A stretch of DNA of 64,000 bases. Source: Prorocentrum cordatum (taxonomy: Eukaryota; Sar; Dinophyceae; Prorocentrales; Prorocentraceae). The number at the start of each line of letters is the position of its first letter. Position 1 is the stretch's first letter. This document shows, piece by piece, positions 1 to 11,215 of this stretch. The notes beneath the pieces are model-generated. The model searched no databases. It was not told where the DNA came from and worked only from the letters and a program-made list of their open reading frames with translations. Location of the stretch: assembly GCA_963575745.1 (NCBI GenBank), contig CAUYUJ010019072.1, forward strand, positions 1-64,000. Direction: 5' to 3'. A program made the position numbers and the translations under genes.

Positions 1-64
1 GTGCGAGTGGGCCTCGGCGCGAGGGCGCGAGGCTGGAGACGCCTCCAGCTGGGTCTCCGCGCTC

Positions 65-680
65 GTGCTCCTCGACCTGTTCAAGGCGAACGAGCAGGTG
101 GAGCACGGCCACCTGATCCGCGCGGCGGTGAAGACGGGCTTCCCGCCGTGGCAGCTCAAGCTGCAGATCAGCCTGTACAGGTCCCTGAGATGGCCGGTGC
201 TCGACGAGGCGGCGGGCAACCCTATCGGCACCGAGCAGGCGGTGCTACCTGGCGAAAGGCTCGCCACGCTCATGCTCAAGATGTTGCTGCTCGAGCCCCT
301 CGACCGGTTGCAGGTGCTGGTGCCCTCGGTATCCCTGTCGGTGGTGGTGGGCGACATCATCCTGAAGAGGGTCGAGGGCCTGCGGCGCACGGTGGCCGAG
401 GTAGCAGCGGCGGCGAGGCGCGTTCAGGAGCTTCTTGGCAACGCGGACCTGCACGTCGCCACCAAGAAGTCCACAGCCCTCGCCAACAACCCCGAGGCGC
501 GGCAGGAGCTGGAGAGGAGATTGAGGAAGCCGCTGAGCGTGCAGGCCACGGGGCAGGAGCACGACCTGGGCGTCGACTTCAGCGGAGGCAAGAGGCTGGG
601 CCGAGGAGTACGCGCGGGGCGGCTGCAGCAGGCCCAGCAGCGGCTGAGGAGGGTGAGGATCGTCAAGATGACGAAGGCCA
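65..680 (+). pseudogene. LINE reverse transcriptase fragment
   Basis: The frame beginning at 65 reads as the palm of a LINE reverse transcriptase: a motif-A-like stretch (LLDLFKANEQVEHGHLI), the helix region GFPPWQLKL, and a degraded motif C (SVVVGDIIL) where an active enzyme would have xDD. Loss of the catalytic aspartates means it cannot polymerise DNA. The connection region continues to roughly 680, after which the meaningful frame shifts. The assignment rests on similarity of pattern to the RT at 36500-36900 of this window. Confidence 0.65.
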
Positions 681-917
681 GGAAGCAGGCGGCCAGGAGG
701 ATCGTGAAGACCGCCCTGCACCCGAGCATCGGCTACGGCACGGCCATCACGGGATGCGCCAGGACCGAGCTGGATCGGGCCAGGTCTCTCACCTTCGTGG
801 CGGCTTCCACCACCACCGCGGGCAAGTCGAGGACCCTCGCGCTGATGCTCCAGCCAGGGCCTGGCCCGGTCGTGGAGGCCACTTGCAAGCCTGTGCAGAG
901 CGGTCTGGGAGGGCTGG

Positions 918-1868
918 GTGCCGCGCCACATGGTCGTCTTCTGCCTGCAGGACGCACGCGCGGTCACGTGGGCACACGTCCAGGGCCCTTGCGCCGCGAC
1001 GGTGCTCTCGCTGCGCAGGATCGGCTGGGACGTCGTCTCCGCCAACAGCTGGAGGATGGATGACGGCGTCTTCCTCGCGCCGTTCGACACCTCCCCGTGG
1101 GTCGTCCTCAAGCTGGTGCGGCGCGCCATTGAGCGGTGGCAATGGAGGCAGGTAGGCAAGGCACTAGGCTGTGCCCATTTGGCTGGAGGAGGTGTGCTGG
1201 AGCCGCTCGTCAGACTCACCTCGACGGGCTGCGTCGCCAGCGTGGCGGACAGGAGGGCTGGAGCTGCCGTCGGTACCAAGGTCAGGCTCACCCTGCGCGA
1301 GCGGGCGAACCTGCACTCGCTGGTCGTCAACGGGCAGTGGCCCCAGGCGCGCAAGGAGGAGAAGGGACTCGCGACCAGCGCAGGTTGCCTGCGGTGCGGC
1401 GCCAGAGGCACGCTGCTCCACCGCCATTGCGATTGCAGCAGCTGGCGCGACGTGCTGACGCTCCCGAGGGACATCGCGGAGCTCAGGACGAGGAGCCACC
1501 AGCCCGAGGTCAGGCTGCTGCTTGAAAGGTGCCTGTGGCCCACGGCGCCAGGGCTGCGCAGGCCGCAGGCCAGTGACCAGGTCTGCTGGCGCGGCAACCA
1601 CGGAGGAGGGGTGCTCCCTGGCGGCGAGCTCTTCTTGGACGGCCCCGCGTTCGAGGCCGACTTCGACGGCTTCACCTCGGTTGGCTGGAGTGTGGTCGCC
1701 CTCCAGGCTGACGCCGACCGCTACCTGGCCTCCGTCGCGGGGCAGCTGGGCGGCGGCTACGTCGACGTCAACCGGGGCGAGCTCATGGCGGTCATCATGG
1801 CGCTGAGGTTCAGCCTGGGCGGCGTCGCCCTCGTCGTCGACTCCAAGTACGTGCGCGACGGCTTCTAA
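918..1868 (+). pseudogene. LINE ORF2 segment: connection, zinc knuckle, RNase H first half
   Basis: The frame contains LRRIGWDV, a motif also present in the LINEs at 26640 and 33179, then a zinc-knuckle-like CLRCGARGTLLHRHCDC, then the first half of an RNase HI domain. Three of its acidic positions are visible: LDG, GELMAVI and VVDSKYV. The frame ends at TAA 1866-1868 inside the domain, and the rest continues in another frame from about 1931. Confidence 0.7.
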
Positions 1869-1930
1869 AAGGCAGGGCTCTCGACCACCACCGCGCACGG
1901 GTACTCCTGGGCGTACTTGGGGCGGCAGGC

Positions 1931-2600
1931 GTGGGTACTCATGGACGAGATCGCCGTGCGAGGCGGCAGGTCACGGACGGCGCCATCAGCCACCGCGACT
2001 GGCTGGGCAACCACTACGCGGACTTGGCCGCCAAGGCCGCGGCCGCCCAAGGCCGCGCGCCTGCAGAGGACCGCAGCAGGCTCAATTTCGGGAGGAAGCA
2101 GCTCCAGCTCGTCGCCATGTGGTGCACCGCTTTTGGCACGTGGGTTGACGGAGGCGACGCCGTCCACGGCAAGGAGCGACCGCAGAGGACGGCGCACGAG
2201 CGACGTGAACCAGCCGCGCGGATGGCCTGCAGCTGGCGCGCGCGGCCTGGGGAAGCCCGATGGTGCGAGGTCTGCAGGTGGACCAACCGCGCTGGGGAGT
2301 GCCCTGGCAACATCATCGGCGACGCGGTGCGGGCCAACATCCTGCTCGCGCAGCGCGGCCTCGCCGCGCACGACCTCGTCGTCATTCACCCCGTGCGCGA
2401 CGACGACCTGGAGAGGCGCCTGCCGCTCGTGGCCTGCACCAGGTGCGGCTACACGGGCGCCGCGCGGGCTTGCAGCTTCAGTTTGGAGCGCAAGTCGCCT
2501 CCTTCGGCTGCGGGCAGCGCAGCCATCGCGCGCATGCGGGCTGGCCTGGCGCCGAAGATCGCGAATGGCGCGGCAGTCGTCATGCGACGCCTCGGCAGCG
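1931..2600 (+). pseudogene. LINE ORF2 segment: RNase H end and two zinc fingers
   Basis: SHRDWLGNHYADLAAKAA is the last RNase HI motif (conserved His, then N..AD). It is followed by two zinc-finger-like clusters: WCEVCRWTNRAGEC, then LVACTRCGYTGAARAC with the ending ARMRAGLAPK. The same pair of fingers with a closing GLxPK-like motif follows RNase H in the other LINEs here, so it seems a constant tail module of the family. Function is unknown; nucleic-acid binding is the usual guess for such fingers. Confidence 0.65.
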
Positions 2601-3670
2601 ACGCGGACGCGGCCGAGGACATGAGGTGTCGAGGAGGAGGCAGCACCGGCGGCGGAGGCGGCGGCGCCGACGGCTCCGACGCGGCGGCGGACGACGCCTT
2701 CTCGGACGCGGAGGCGGCAGCTGGCGTGGGGGGCAGCCTGGGGGGCCCAGTCCCGCTGGGAGCGGGCCCCCAAGGCACAAGGACGGAATCCGCCAGTTGG
2801 CCGCAGCCTGGGAGAAATTGCGGTGGCCCTGCTGCCTCGATGGATGGCGCGGAGGCCGCTGGCGAAAGCGCGCGCCCCACGGGCCGTTAGCACGGGCAGC
2901 CGCAGCAGCAGCTGGCTCGAGAGGATCGAGGGCGCGACCAGCCGCAGCAGCAGCAGCAGGCTCGCGGGCGGCGCGGCGGGGAGGACGAGGCAGGAGCAGC
3001 CGCGGCGGCCAGGGGCAGAGCTGGCAGCAGCAGCGGCGGCGATCCAGGCCAAAATTCCCACGGCGACCCACGCCGAGATCCAGGCCAAAATTCCCACGGC
3101 GACCCGCGCCGAGATCCAGGCCATAATTCCCGCGGCGACACACGCCGAGATCCACGCAGAGCTTGCCGCGGTCCAGGGCGCGCTCAGCCGCAGCAGCAGC
3201 AGCAGCAGGCTCGCGTGCAGGGTGGCGGCGTGGACGAGGCAGGAGCAGCCGCGGAGCCCTGGGGCGCGGCTGCGACCGCGGCGTCGGCCACCAGCCTGGA
3301 CCTGGACGCGCTGGTGCACGGCGCTGGCGGCGCCGCCAGGAGGGAGCGCTCCCGCTCCCCGCGCGGCGGCCTCGCCGCCAAGGTGGCATACCTCCTTGCC
3401 GCCTGCCGCGGCGCTGGGGAGCGCGAGGGCGACCCGCGGCAGCGCGCGGCGGCGCGCCTGGCGCTGGAGGGGCCTGGCCGTGAGCAGGCCGAGACCGCGG
3501 GCGACGGCGCGCGCGCGGAGCGTGGGAGAGCGCAGGTGGAGAGGGCCCAGGTCGGGCCTGATCGATCCGCCCGCGCCGCTGGGTCCCCCTCGAAATCTGG
3601 TGTGGGCGGCCCTGGGCGGCCTGCCCCTCGGTCTTCCTGGGGTGCCGTGCCGCCTGGCCCGCGGGCCTGA
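2600..3670 (+). pseudogene. Probable low-complexity C-terminal extension of the LINE
   Basis: Downstream of the zinc tail all frames are rich in Ala, Gly, Ser and Arg. One frame (about 3215-3670) has a non-repetitive stretch with a serine/arginine-like patch (RRERSRSPRGG). The better preserved LINE at 33179 also carries a long C-terminal extension with in-frame repeats, so this may be the equivalent region. I see no recognised domain. Confidence 0.3.
3041..3160 (+). repeat. 36-bp tandem repeat, over 3 copies
   Basis: GATCCAGGCCAAAATTCCCA-type units start at 3041, 3077 and 3113 with a fourth partial unit at 3149, an exact 36-bp period. The period is a multiple of three, so a 12-residue peptide (AKIPTATHAEIQ) repeats in one frame. 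Confidence 0.85.
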
Positions 3671-3820
3671 GCGGGGTGGGCGCGCCCTCTTTGGATCCCT
3701 GCGTGGCTCCAAGGAGGTCGTGCGGGCGTCGGGTCCTGGGCCTCGTCGCCACGGCCGCGCGCGGGGCGCGCGGGCGTCTGGGAGCGGGTGGACGGACGTC
3801 CGCTCCCTATGCCGCGCTGA

Positions 3821-3889
3821 TCCTCCTCCTCCTCCTCCTCCTCCTCCTCCTCCTCCTCCTCCTCCTCCTCCTCCTCCCCCTCCTCCTCT
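3821..3889 (+). repeat. (CCT)n microsatellite at LINE 3' end
   Basis: An almost pure CCT run follows immediately after the LINE remnant. It parallels the trinucleotide arrays that border the other LINEs of the window. Confidence 0.95.
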
Positions 3890-4232
3890 TTCCAAGCTTA
3901 GTCTTGCATTCTTCCCCTTCGGCCCATCCTTGGCCGCTTTCGCTGGCCGCGCCCCGCTCGCACTTATTGTACGGGTTGGCTGTATCGGAGCAGCTGCGCG
4001 CTGTCCGACAAGAGGGGTCTGGCCTGAGTAGTGGGGGTCCTCTCCAGCGCTCAGGTTTCCCCTCCCTGGCCGGTTCTCGTTGGCAGCTCTCTCGATCGTC
4101 CAGCATGACCCCTCCCGGTGAGCGTTTTTGTTTCCCCCCCCACGGTCACGCTCGTTGCCCGGGCCACCCCGCCCCCCCGGTGAACGCTGACGATCGTGTT
4201 TCGTGCTGGGGGGTGCCTGGACCCCCCCCCTA

Positions 4233-4375
4233 CACGTTGTGGCGCACACGGGCGATTGATGCGCTGGTGGCGCAGACGCACCCTGGCGGGTGCACGCCGC
4301 GGCCGTCGCTACCCCCCTCCCGCACGACCCCCGCCCTTGGCTAAAGACCGCTACCCGGGAAAGAGAAAACGATCA
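4233..4375 (+). repeat. Dispersed repeat, copy 1
   Basis: About 140 bp around GGGCGATTGATGCGCTGGTG and GCAGACGCACCCTG, closing with a CCCGGGAAAGA motif, recurs at 11216-11355 with point changes. No coding sense or terminal repeats are evident. Confidence 0.65.
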
Positions 4376-4744
4376 CCCTCCATCTTTCTAATCATCCCCA
4401 TCCTCCTTTCTCTGAGGTGTCTCTGAGCCTTATCGCGGCAGTTGTCCGCGGATGTCAACGACAAGTCTCATGCGCCTTTGCCTCCCCCTCCTCGAGCCTC
4501 GTCCTCCTCCTCTGCCTCCCTCCCTCCGACCCTGTGAAGCTGTGACTTCTGCCTGCTCCTCCCTCTTCTCCCCCTCCTCCCTCTCAGCAGCAGCCTGAGC
4601 TCTGAGGACGCCGAGCGGTCCGCGCCGAAATCCCCACAGAATCGCTAGGCTGTCCGTCGTGGTGCGCGCACGGCGCCTGAGGCCGCTGCACCCCCCACCC
4701 CCTTGTCTAGAGATCAAGAAGATCGAAGGAGAAGCAGCTGCACA

Positions 4745-4870
4745 AACATACATTGTCGGAGCTCCGCGCGGATTTCTGGGATCGGCGTCGGACCCACGTT
4801 GCGGCGCCTCCGGCGCCGCCCCTGGCGCGTTCCGCGCGCTACGGAGGGGGCTCCAGCGCCGGGCTCAAGA
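4745..4870 (+). repeat. Dispersed fold-back repeat, copy 1
   Basis: The segment with GCGCGGATTTCTGGGATCGG and GGCGCCTCCGGCGCC is related to 44555-44666, where the ends form a near-perfect 19-bp inverted repeat. In this copy the inverted repeat is degraded (GCGGATTTCT against AGAAACTGCGC). Confidence 0.6.
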
Positions 4871-4989
4871 AACTGCGCGGAACTCCGAAAGTTTATGTGC
4901 GTATATTCCTCTTCCTATATTTTTATAAGCCCGGGCGGGGGGAAAACCCGTCCCCCCCCCCAAAACCGGACTCCCGGGACCCGGGGCTT

Positions 4990-7690
4990 TGGGGCCCTCC
5001 GGACGGGCCTCGAAGCGGCCACTGAGCATCGCAAGGCGTTTTGCCAGGCCTTCCCAGCACACTTAGGGCGATCAGGGGGGTCATCGGAGACGTCCCAGAG
5101 ACCCCCAAGACAGCACAAGAGCGCTCCAAGAGTGACCGACGTGACCTCAAGATGGCCCAATAGGCCTCCAGGACGGCCCCAAAGAGGCCTCCAAGAGCAC
5201 TTCCAAGAAGGCCCCCCCCGAGGCAAAAATCATTGATTTTCTATTGGTTTTTGGCGAATTTTGGGGTTCTCCTCTTTTCGGCTTCCCGACGCTCCAAGAC
5301 GGCGGTCTTCCGAGCGTCCGAAGCCGCCTGGGAGGCTCCCAAATCGCCCCACAACCATCCGAAAGGGCTTCCAAGCAGTCCAAGAGAGCCCCAAAATGGC
5401 ACAACACGGGTCCAAGATGGCCCTCAGAGAGCCCCATGGCGGCCAAAGATGGCCCAAAGACACCCTCCGAAGAATTCCAAAACGTGATTCGGTCGTTCAG
5501 GGAGACGGCGGTTGGAGGCACGGTGGCCCGAGGAAGCCCCCGGAGGCCCCCAGAATACGCCCAGGAGGCCTCCAGAAGGCCGTAAGAAAGCCCGAAACAA
5601 CTTTTGTGAGGCCCCTAGAGGCTCTCCAAGGAGGGACCTCCGCAAAAAAGAGCTGAGGAGGATGGGGAGAATGCGCAGGGTATGGCGAAAATAAGAAACA
5701 ATAAGCGTGGAGGAAAGATAATGAATAACATCATTATAGCGGCGATGCCGGAAAAGGCACCAGGAGTTAATCGGCAATTGGTCGGCTTGACTTTCGCGCC
5801 ATTTCCGCCTGCATTCCAAGCTTCAAGAACCAAGGTTCATGGCGCGAAGCGCACTGATTCTTAGATATATTATATATATATATATATATCGATATTGTGG
5901 GTACAGGGCTGGGTGGTGCCTTCTTTCAGCTGCCCTCTGGTTGCCTGGGGGTCCCCTGGCTCCCCGGGGACCCTCTCCAGCGAATTCAGAGCCGCCCATA
6001 CGGGGCCTTAAGTGGTGTCACAGAGACACCAGAAGGCTTCATAATGTCCCGCGGGGCTTCCGGGAAACCCGAGATAGCTTCAAGACGGCCTTAGATGATT
6101 CGACTTTCGCTCCCCAGAGGGCCCTAAGAGACAAACACTATTGGTTAACAATGGTTATTCCATGTTTTTGGGGATTCTCGCCTTTCGAGCTTCCGACGCT
6201 CCACGGCGTCCCAAGAGGCCTCCAAGACCGCCCCAAGACGCCCAAGAGACCTCCAAGACCGCCCCAAGACGGGCCACGAGGGTCCCAAGACGGCCCCAAG
6301 AGGGCCCTAAGATGGCCCAAGAGAGCCGTCCAAGCCAGCTCTTGATTGGCGTCACAGTACACCCAGAAGGCTGGCGAGACTGTCCGCGGGCTTCCCTGCC
6401 GCCCAAGATAGCTTTCAAGGCGGCCCAAGAGGATATCGACTTTCGCTCTCTCCCAGAGGGCCCCTAGATGCAAAGACCATCGATTGACCATTGGTTTTCA
6501 ATGTTTCTGGGATTCTCGACTTTCGAGCTTCCGACGCTCCACGACGTCCCAAGAGACCTCCTAGACCGCCCCAAGACGGCACAAGAGACCCCCAGGACCG
6601 CCCCAAGACGGGCCAAGAGGGTCCCAAGACAGCCCCAAGAGGGGCCCAAGAGGGCCACACGACAACTCCAGGAGGGGCCTACGAGCAGGAGACCGAAAGG
6701 ACAATTCGACCCTTCCGTCCCAAGATGCCCCCCGACAGCCCAAGAGGGCTCTCCGAGCGCTCCCCAGTGGGCCCCAAGAGGCAAAAATCATTGATTTGCC
6801 AAAGTTGTTCAATGCTTTCGGGCGTCTCGACTTTCCCAGCTACGACGTCCCTAGAGGCCCCCGAGACCGTCCCGAGACGGAACGCCAAGAGGCCCCCAAG
6901 AGCGTCCACAGACGGACCAAGTAGGCCCCGAGCGGCTCTAGACGCGCCCAAGACGCCCCAAGACGGTCCCAAGAGGGGCCCGAGCGCAGAGCCCGAAGCG
7001 ATACCTCGAGTCTTCCGTCCCAGATGCCCCCAAATGGCCTCAGAGGACTCGAGCAGCGCTCCCCAGATGGCCTCAAGAGGCAAAAACAAACGACGTCCCT
7101 TGGGTTTTAATGTGATTTCGAAGTTCTCCACTTTTCGAGCTTCCGGCGCTCCACGACGTCTAAAGAGGCCCCTAAGACCGCCCCGAGATGGCCCAAGAGG
7201 CCCCAACGACGGTCCCAAGACGGCCTAAGAGAACCCGTAGACGCGCCCACGACACCCAAGAGAGCTCCGAGACGGGCCCGAGAGGGCCCTTACATCCAAC
7301 ACGAATTGAACACGAACCGTTTCTTCGTCAAGGACAGTGTTGTGTTAAATGTGTGTTGAATTGTGGGGGTTCGGGGAGCGCTGTGGGAGCTCCCTTGGCG
7401 CCCCTTTGGGGGCTCCTTGGAGGCCCTGTTTGAGCCTGTCGCGGTGGCTTTTGTGGGCCTCTCCGTGGTCCTGACGTCCAGGTCCATCGGGGGTCGTCGT
7501 TGGAAGTCTTGTGGCCCTCGTCGGTCCTCTCGAGGGCGTCTTGAGCCGTCTTGAAGCCCTCCTGAGTTTCTTGTGGGAGTTTCTTGCAGGCCCGGGACAG
7601 CGGCACCAGAGATGGCCCAGGATGGCCCACATCAGCGGGGGGGCAGGGCGCTCGGGACGGAGAAGAAAGGACGAAGCCAACGGACCACGA
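4990..7690 (+). repeat. Tandem block of a ~300-bp repeat family with a 3' module
   Basis: Units begin near 5224, 6128, 6470, 6778 and 7078 with a junction motif close to GAGGCAAAAATCATTGATT, then TTTCGAGCTTCCGACGCTCC, then many short CCCAAGACGGCC-like subrepeats. Spacing is about 300-340 bp (the first gap is roughly three units). A distinct 3' module of about 330 bp starts near 7270. The same unit plus the same 3' module recurs at 12060-12740. No coding function is apparent. Confidence 0.7.
5858..5890. repeat. AT-rich (TA)n microsatellite
   Basis: A short TATATA run stands out in GC-rich surroundings inside the 4990-7690 repeat block. Confidence 0.9.
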
Positions 7691-8178
7691 AAAGCTTAAG
7701 GTAGGAGTCAGGGAATGACGAAAGCGGAGAGTCAGGAGGAACAGAAAGGGAGCGCCAAGGGAAGACGGGAGGGAGGAGCAGCAGCTGAGTAGGGCTACGT
7801 TATCACTTCTCGTCCCCCGCCTCCTGCTTCCCCCCCATGACCCCCCTCGATGTCGTTATTTTCTGTCCTGCCTCAGCCCGCCTCCCCTCTTCCTGCGTCT
7901 CCTACTCCTCCTCTTGTCGATGGAGGCGGCACTCATGTTCCCGGGCCCCCTGTGAGGCCCCAGAGTGACCTTGCAGAGGGCAGCGCCTCGGTCCAGTCCA
8001 AACTCGTCAGCTCCGAGCCTTCCAAGTAGGGCCCATAGACGAGGCAAGAAACAAGGAAACCATGGCCAGGATGTCGCGGTATTTCCCCATATCCTAAGAT
8101 GGGGTTCTTGTTATTACTTGGACGCCTCCTACTCCCTCTCCCTCCTCCTCTTTCCTCCTCCCCTCCTCCTCTTTCCTC
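7690..8178. other. Unassigned spacer before minisatellite
   Basis: No gene is supported. The stretch has pyrimidine-rich runs and, at 8080-8112, a motif (TATTTCCCCATATCCTAAGA, then GGGGTTCTTGTT) that is shared with 13639-13670, also just upstream of a minisatellite. Confidence 0.6.
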
Positions 8179-8532
8179 ATACTCAGACCTACTCATACAC
8201 AGACTTACTCATACTCAGACTTACTCATACTCAGACCTACTCATACTCAGACTTACTCACACTCAGACATACTCATACACAGACTTACTCATACACAGAC
8301 TTACTCACACCCAGCCGTACTCATACACAGACTCACTCATACCCAGACTTACTCATACACAGTATTAGTCATACTCGGACTTACTCATACCCAGACGTAC
8401 ACATACACAGACTTTCTCATACACAGACCTACTCATACCCAGACTTACTCATACACAGACTTACTCATACACAGACTTACTCATACTCAGACATACTCAT
8501 ACTCAGACCTACTCATACTCAGACTTACTCAA
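8178..8532 (+). repeat. 15-bp minisatellite, about 23 copies
   Basis: The unit TACTCATACACAGAC and one-base variants repeat with a 15-bp period. The period keeps frames open and yields an artefactual HTQTY/SYSDL-like peptide; there is no other coding evidence. Confidence 0.95.
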
Positions 8533-8538
8533 CACACA

Positions 8539-10213
8539 TCAGATTTGGAGGATGTCTCAAGCGGGGCGCTGGTTTCAGCACCCCTAAGGGGAGCCGCCAA
8601 GGGTGGTTGCACGGGCTCGTTCGCGGCCATTTTGTGGGGATGTCTCAAGCGGTTTGCCTGTTTCTGGGCTCAACATCCTTCGCTTGGAGAGCAGATTGTG
8701 AGGATGTACAGGCGGGGCGCTGGTTTCAGCACCCCTAAGGGGAGCCGCCAGGGGTGGTTGCACGGGCTCGTTCGCGGCCATTTTGTGGGGATGTCTCAGG
8801 CGGTTTGCCTGTTGCTGGGCTCAACATCCTTCGCTTGGAGAGCAGATTGTGAGGATTTCTCAGGCGGGGCGCTGGTTTCAGCACCCCTAAGGGGAGCCGC
8901 CAGGGGTGGTTGCACGGGCTCGTTCGCGGCCATTTTGTGGGGATGTCTCAGGCGGTTTGCTTGTTTCTGGGCTCAACATCCTTCGCTTGGAGAGCAGATT
9001 GTGAGGATGTCTCAGGCGGGGCGCTGGTTTCAGCAACCCTAAGGGGAGCCGCCAGGGGTGTTTGCACGGGCTCGTTCGCGGCCATTTTGTGGGGATGTCT
9101 CAGGCGGTTTGCTTGTTTCTGGGCTCAACATCCTTCGCTCGGAGAGCAGATTGTGAGGATGTCTCAGGCGGGGCGCTGGTTTCAGCAGCCATAAGGGGGG
9201 CCGCCAGGGGTGTTTGCACGGGCTCGTTCGCGGCCATTTTGTTGGGATGTCTCAGGCGGTTTGCCTGTTTCTGGGCTCAACATCCTTCGCTTGGAGAGCA
9301 GATTGTGAGGATGTCTCAGGCGGGGCGCTGGTTTCAGCACCCCTAAGGGGTGCCGCCAGGGGTGTTTGCACGGGCTCGTTCGCGGCCATTTTGTGGGGAT
9401 GTCTCAGGCGGTTTGCTTGTTTCTGGGCTCAACATCCTTCGCTTGGAGAGCAGATTGTGAGGATGTCTCAGGCGGGGCGCTGGTTTCAGCACCCCTAAGG
9501 GGAGCCGCCAGGGTGGTTGCACGGGCTCGTTCGCGGCCATTTTGTGGGGATGTCTCAGGCGGTTTGCTTGTTTCTGGGCCCAACATCCTTCGCTTGGAGA
9601 GCAGATTGGGAGGATGTCGCAGGCGGGGCGCTGGTTTCAGCACCCCTAAGGGGAGCCGCCAGGGGTGGTTGCACGGCCTCGTTCGCGGCCATTTTGTGGG
9701 GATGTCTCATAGCGGTTCGCTTGTTTCTTAAACCCAAACATCCTTCAGTTTGAGAGCAAGATTGTGAGCGATGGTCTCAGCGGGCGCTGTTTCAGCGCCC
9801 TAAGGGGAGCCGCCCAGGTGTATTGCACGGCTCGTTCGCGGGCCATTTTTGAGGGGATGTCCAGGCGGTTGCTTTGTTTTCTGGGCTCAACTCCTTCGCT
9901 TGGAGAGCCAGATTGTGAGGATGTCCTCAGGCGGGCGCTGGTTTCAGCACACCCTAAGGGGAGCCGCCAGGGGTGGTTGCACGGGCTCGTTCGCGGCCAT
10001 TTTGTGGATGTCTCAGGGGTGGGGAGACTAGCGGGCGGTTTGTGTTGTTCTCTGGCTCAACACATCCTTCGCTTGAGAGCAGATTGTGACTAATTCTCAG
10101 CGGGGCGCTGGTTGCAGCACCCCTATAGGGAGCCGCCAGGGGTGGTTGCACGGGCACGTTCGCGGCCATATTGTGGGGATGTCTCAGGCGGTTCGCTTGT
10201 TTCTGGGCTCAAC
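8539..10213 (+). repeat. 152-bp tandem satellite, about 11 copies
   Basis: The repeat contains GCGGGGCGCTGGTTTCAGCA, a CCCCTAAGGGG near-palindrome, CGCGGCCATTTTGTGGGGAT and CTCAACATCCTTCGCTTGGA. Equivalent points occur at 8910, 9062, 9214, 9366 and 9517, giving periods of 152, 152, 152 and 151. Copies after about 9700 carry many small insertions and deletions. The 152-bp period is not a multiple of three, so translations are not conserved in frame along the array; I treat it as a non-coding satellite. Confidence 0.9.
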
Positions 10214-10223
10214 AGCGAGGGAA

Positions 10224-10420
10224 ATGACAGGAACGAGGATGAGGAGGAGGAACAGGAGGAGGAGGAGGAGGAGGCGGGGGATCGTGAGGAAGGGCATGGG
10301 GGTGCGGAGGGGGAGGGGGAGCAGGAGGATGAGGAGGAGGAGCAGGAGCAGGAGAAGGGAGGGGGCGGAGGAACAGGAGGAGGAGGAGGAGGAGGAGGAG
10401 GAGGAGGCGGAGGGCGCTTT
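10224..10420 (+). repeat. (GGA)n-rich array
   Basis: Purine-rich GAGGAGGAA and GGAGGA runs start directly after the last 152-bp satellite copy. Confidence 0.9.
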
Positions 10421-11215
10421 GCTCGGTGAACGGCGCGGGCGTTGACTTTTTGCAAAACATGTTTGCGCCCGAGGTTGAGACCCGATGCGAAGTGCGGACG
10501 GTTAAAGCTGGGGTGCAGGTCGCGAGGTGCCGCTTGAAGCACTTGTCACTCGTGCTCCCCATGGTGCTTCGGACGCGGCGCCGAGGGAATTCTTTGCTTT
10601 GGCAAAAAAGATGCGCGGGCATATGCACGTGAATGAATGCATGCACGCGGTGGATGTGCAGCCGCGCTGCGCGCGCGTGTGCTCGCCGCTCACACGGACG
10701 CGCTCGTGGAGCAAACATCTACCATAGATAAATGCTCACCGTGGCACTACCCTCCAACATGACATGCACTTATGGCCTTGTGTGGCTAAACGCTCGTCTT
10801 ACATATCCCACTGCCAACTATCCTAAAACATATGCACATATGGGAAGCTCCAAAGCTACCACGGGCTGACAAGGGGAAGGCCTGGCAGCTGAGGAGGGGG
10901 GATGAAGAGGAAGAGGCTCGCATTCAACCATACTCAAAGCTCACTCTGACTCATACGCAATCGCTCGCATTAGGGGTCACTCGTCTTCGTCGGCCCTGTC
11001 GCCCACGTGGACGCGCTATTGTAGTCGACCGCTCATGAACAGACGCTCACCACGGCATGACATAAAACATGAGATGCACATATGGGGAGCTCCACGCAGT
11101 GAGTAATTGTTGATGCCGACCTTGGTCATGGCCCATGCCAGCCGCTGCGGGGGGCTAGGTTCTGGGGGGGGGGCCGCCATTGAGGGGAGGTGGCCTCGAC
11201 CCCCATCCACATGAT

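Larger units (their letters stand above)
1..3820 (+). mobile_element. Decayed non-LTR retrotransposon (LINE), 5' end outside window
   Basis: Pieces of one LINE ORF2 lie in order but in different frames: reverse transcriptase, a zinc knuckle, RNase H, then two CxxC fingers and a long low-complexity C-terminal part. The same order is seen in the better preserved LINEs at 33179-41338 and 56109-62319, so this is the same broad family. The copy stops directly at a CTC array starting at 3821. The endonuclease and ORF1 would lie upstream of base 1. At least two frameshifts make it a pseudogene. Confidence 0.8.
3890..4990. other. Non-coding stretch with two dispersed repeats
   Basis: I see no supported gene. 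The segment contains two sequences that recur elsewhere in the window (4233-4375 and 4745-4870, listed separately), plus pyrimidine-rich spacer. Open frames here look like GC-rich shadows without domain pattern. Confidence 0.6.

Noticed and set aside
4115-4145. Poly-C and poly-G runs here and elsewhere as sequencing errors or regulatory sites
   Set aside because: Short homopolymers are frequent in this GC-rich DNA; nothing ties them to a function, and errors cannot be judged without reads.
8178-8532. Open frame with HTQTYSYSDLL repeats as a repeat protein
   Set aside because: It is a 15-bp minisatellite whose period is a multiple of three, so frames stay open trivially; there is no unique flanking coding sequence.
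8620-8650. GCCATTTTG in the 152-bp satellite as a spliced-leader gene
   Set aside because: Only nine bases of the SL core match; the flanks (CGCGG before, TGGGGATGTCTCA after) do not fit the SL, and no GT intron or Sm-like site follows.
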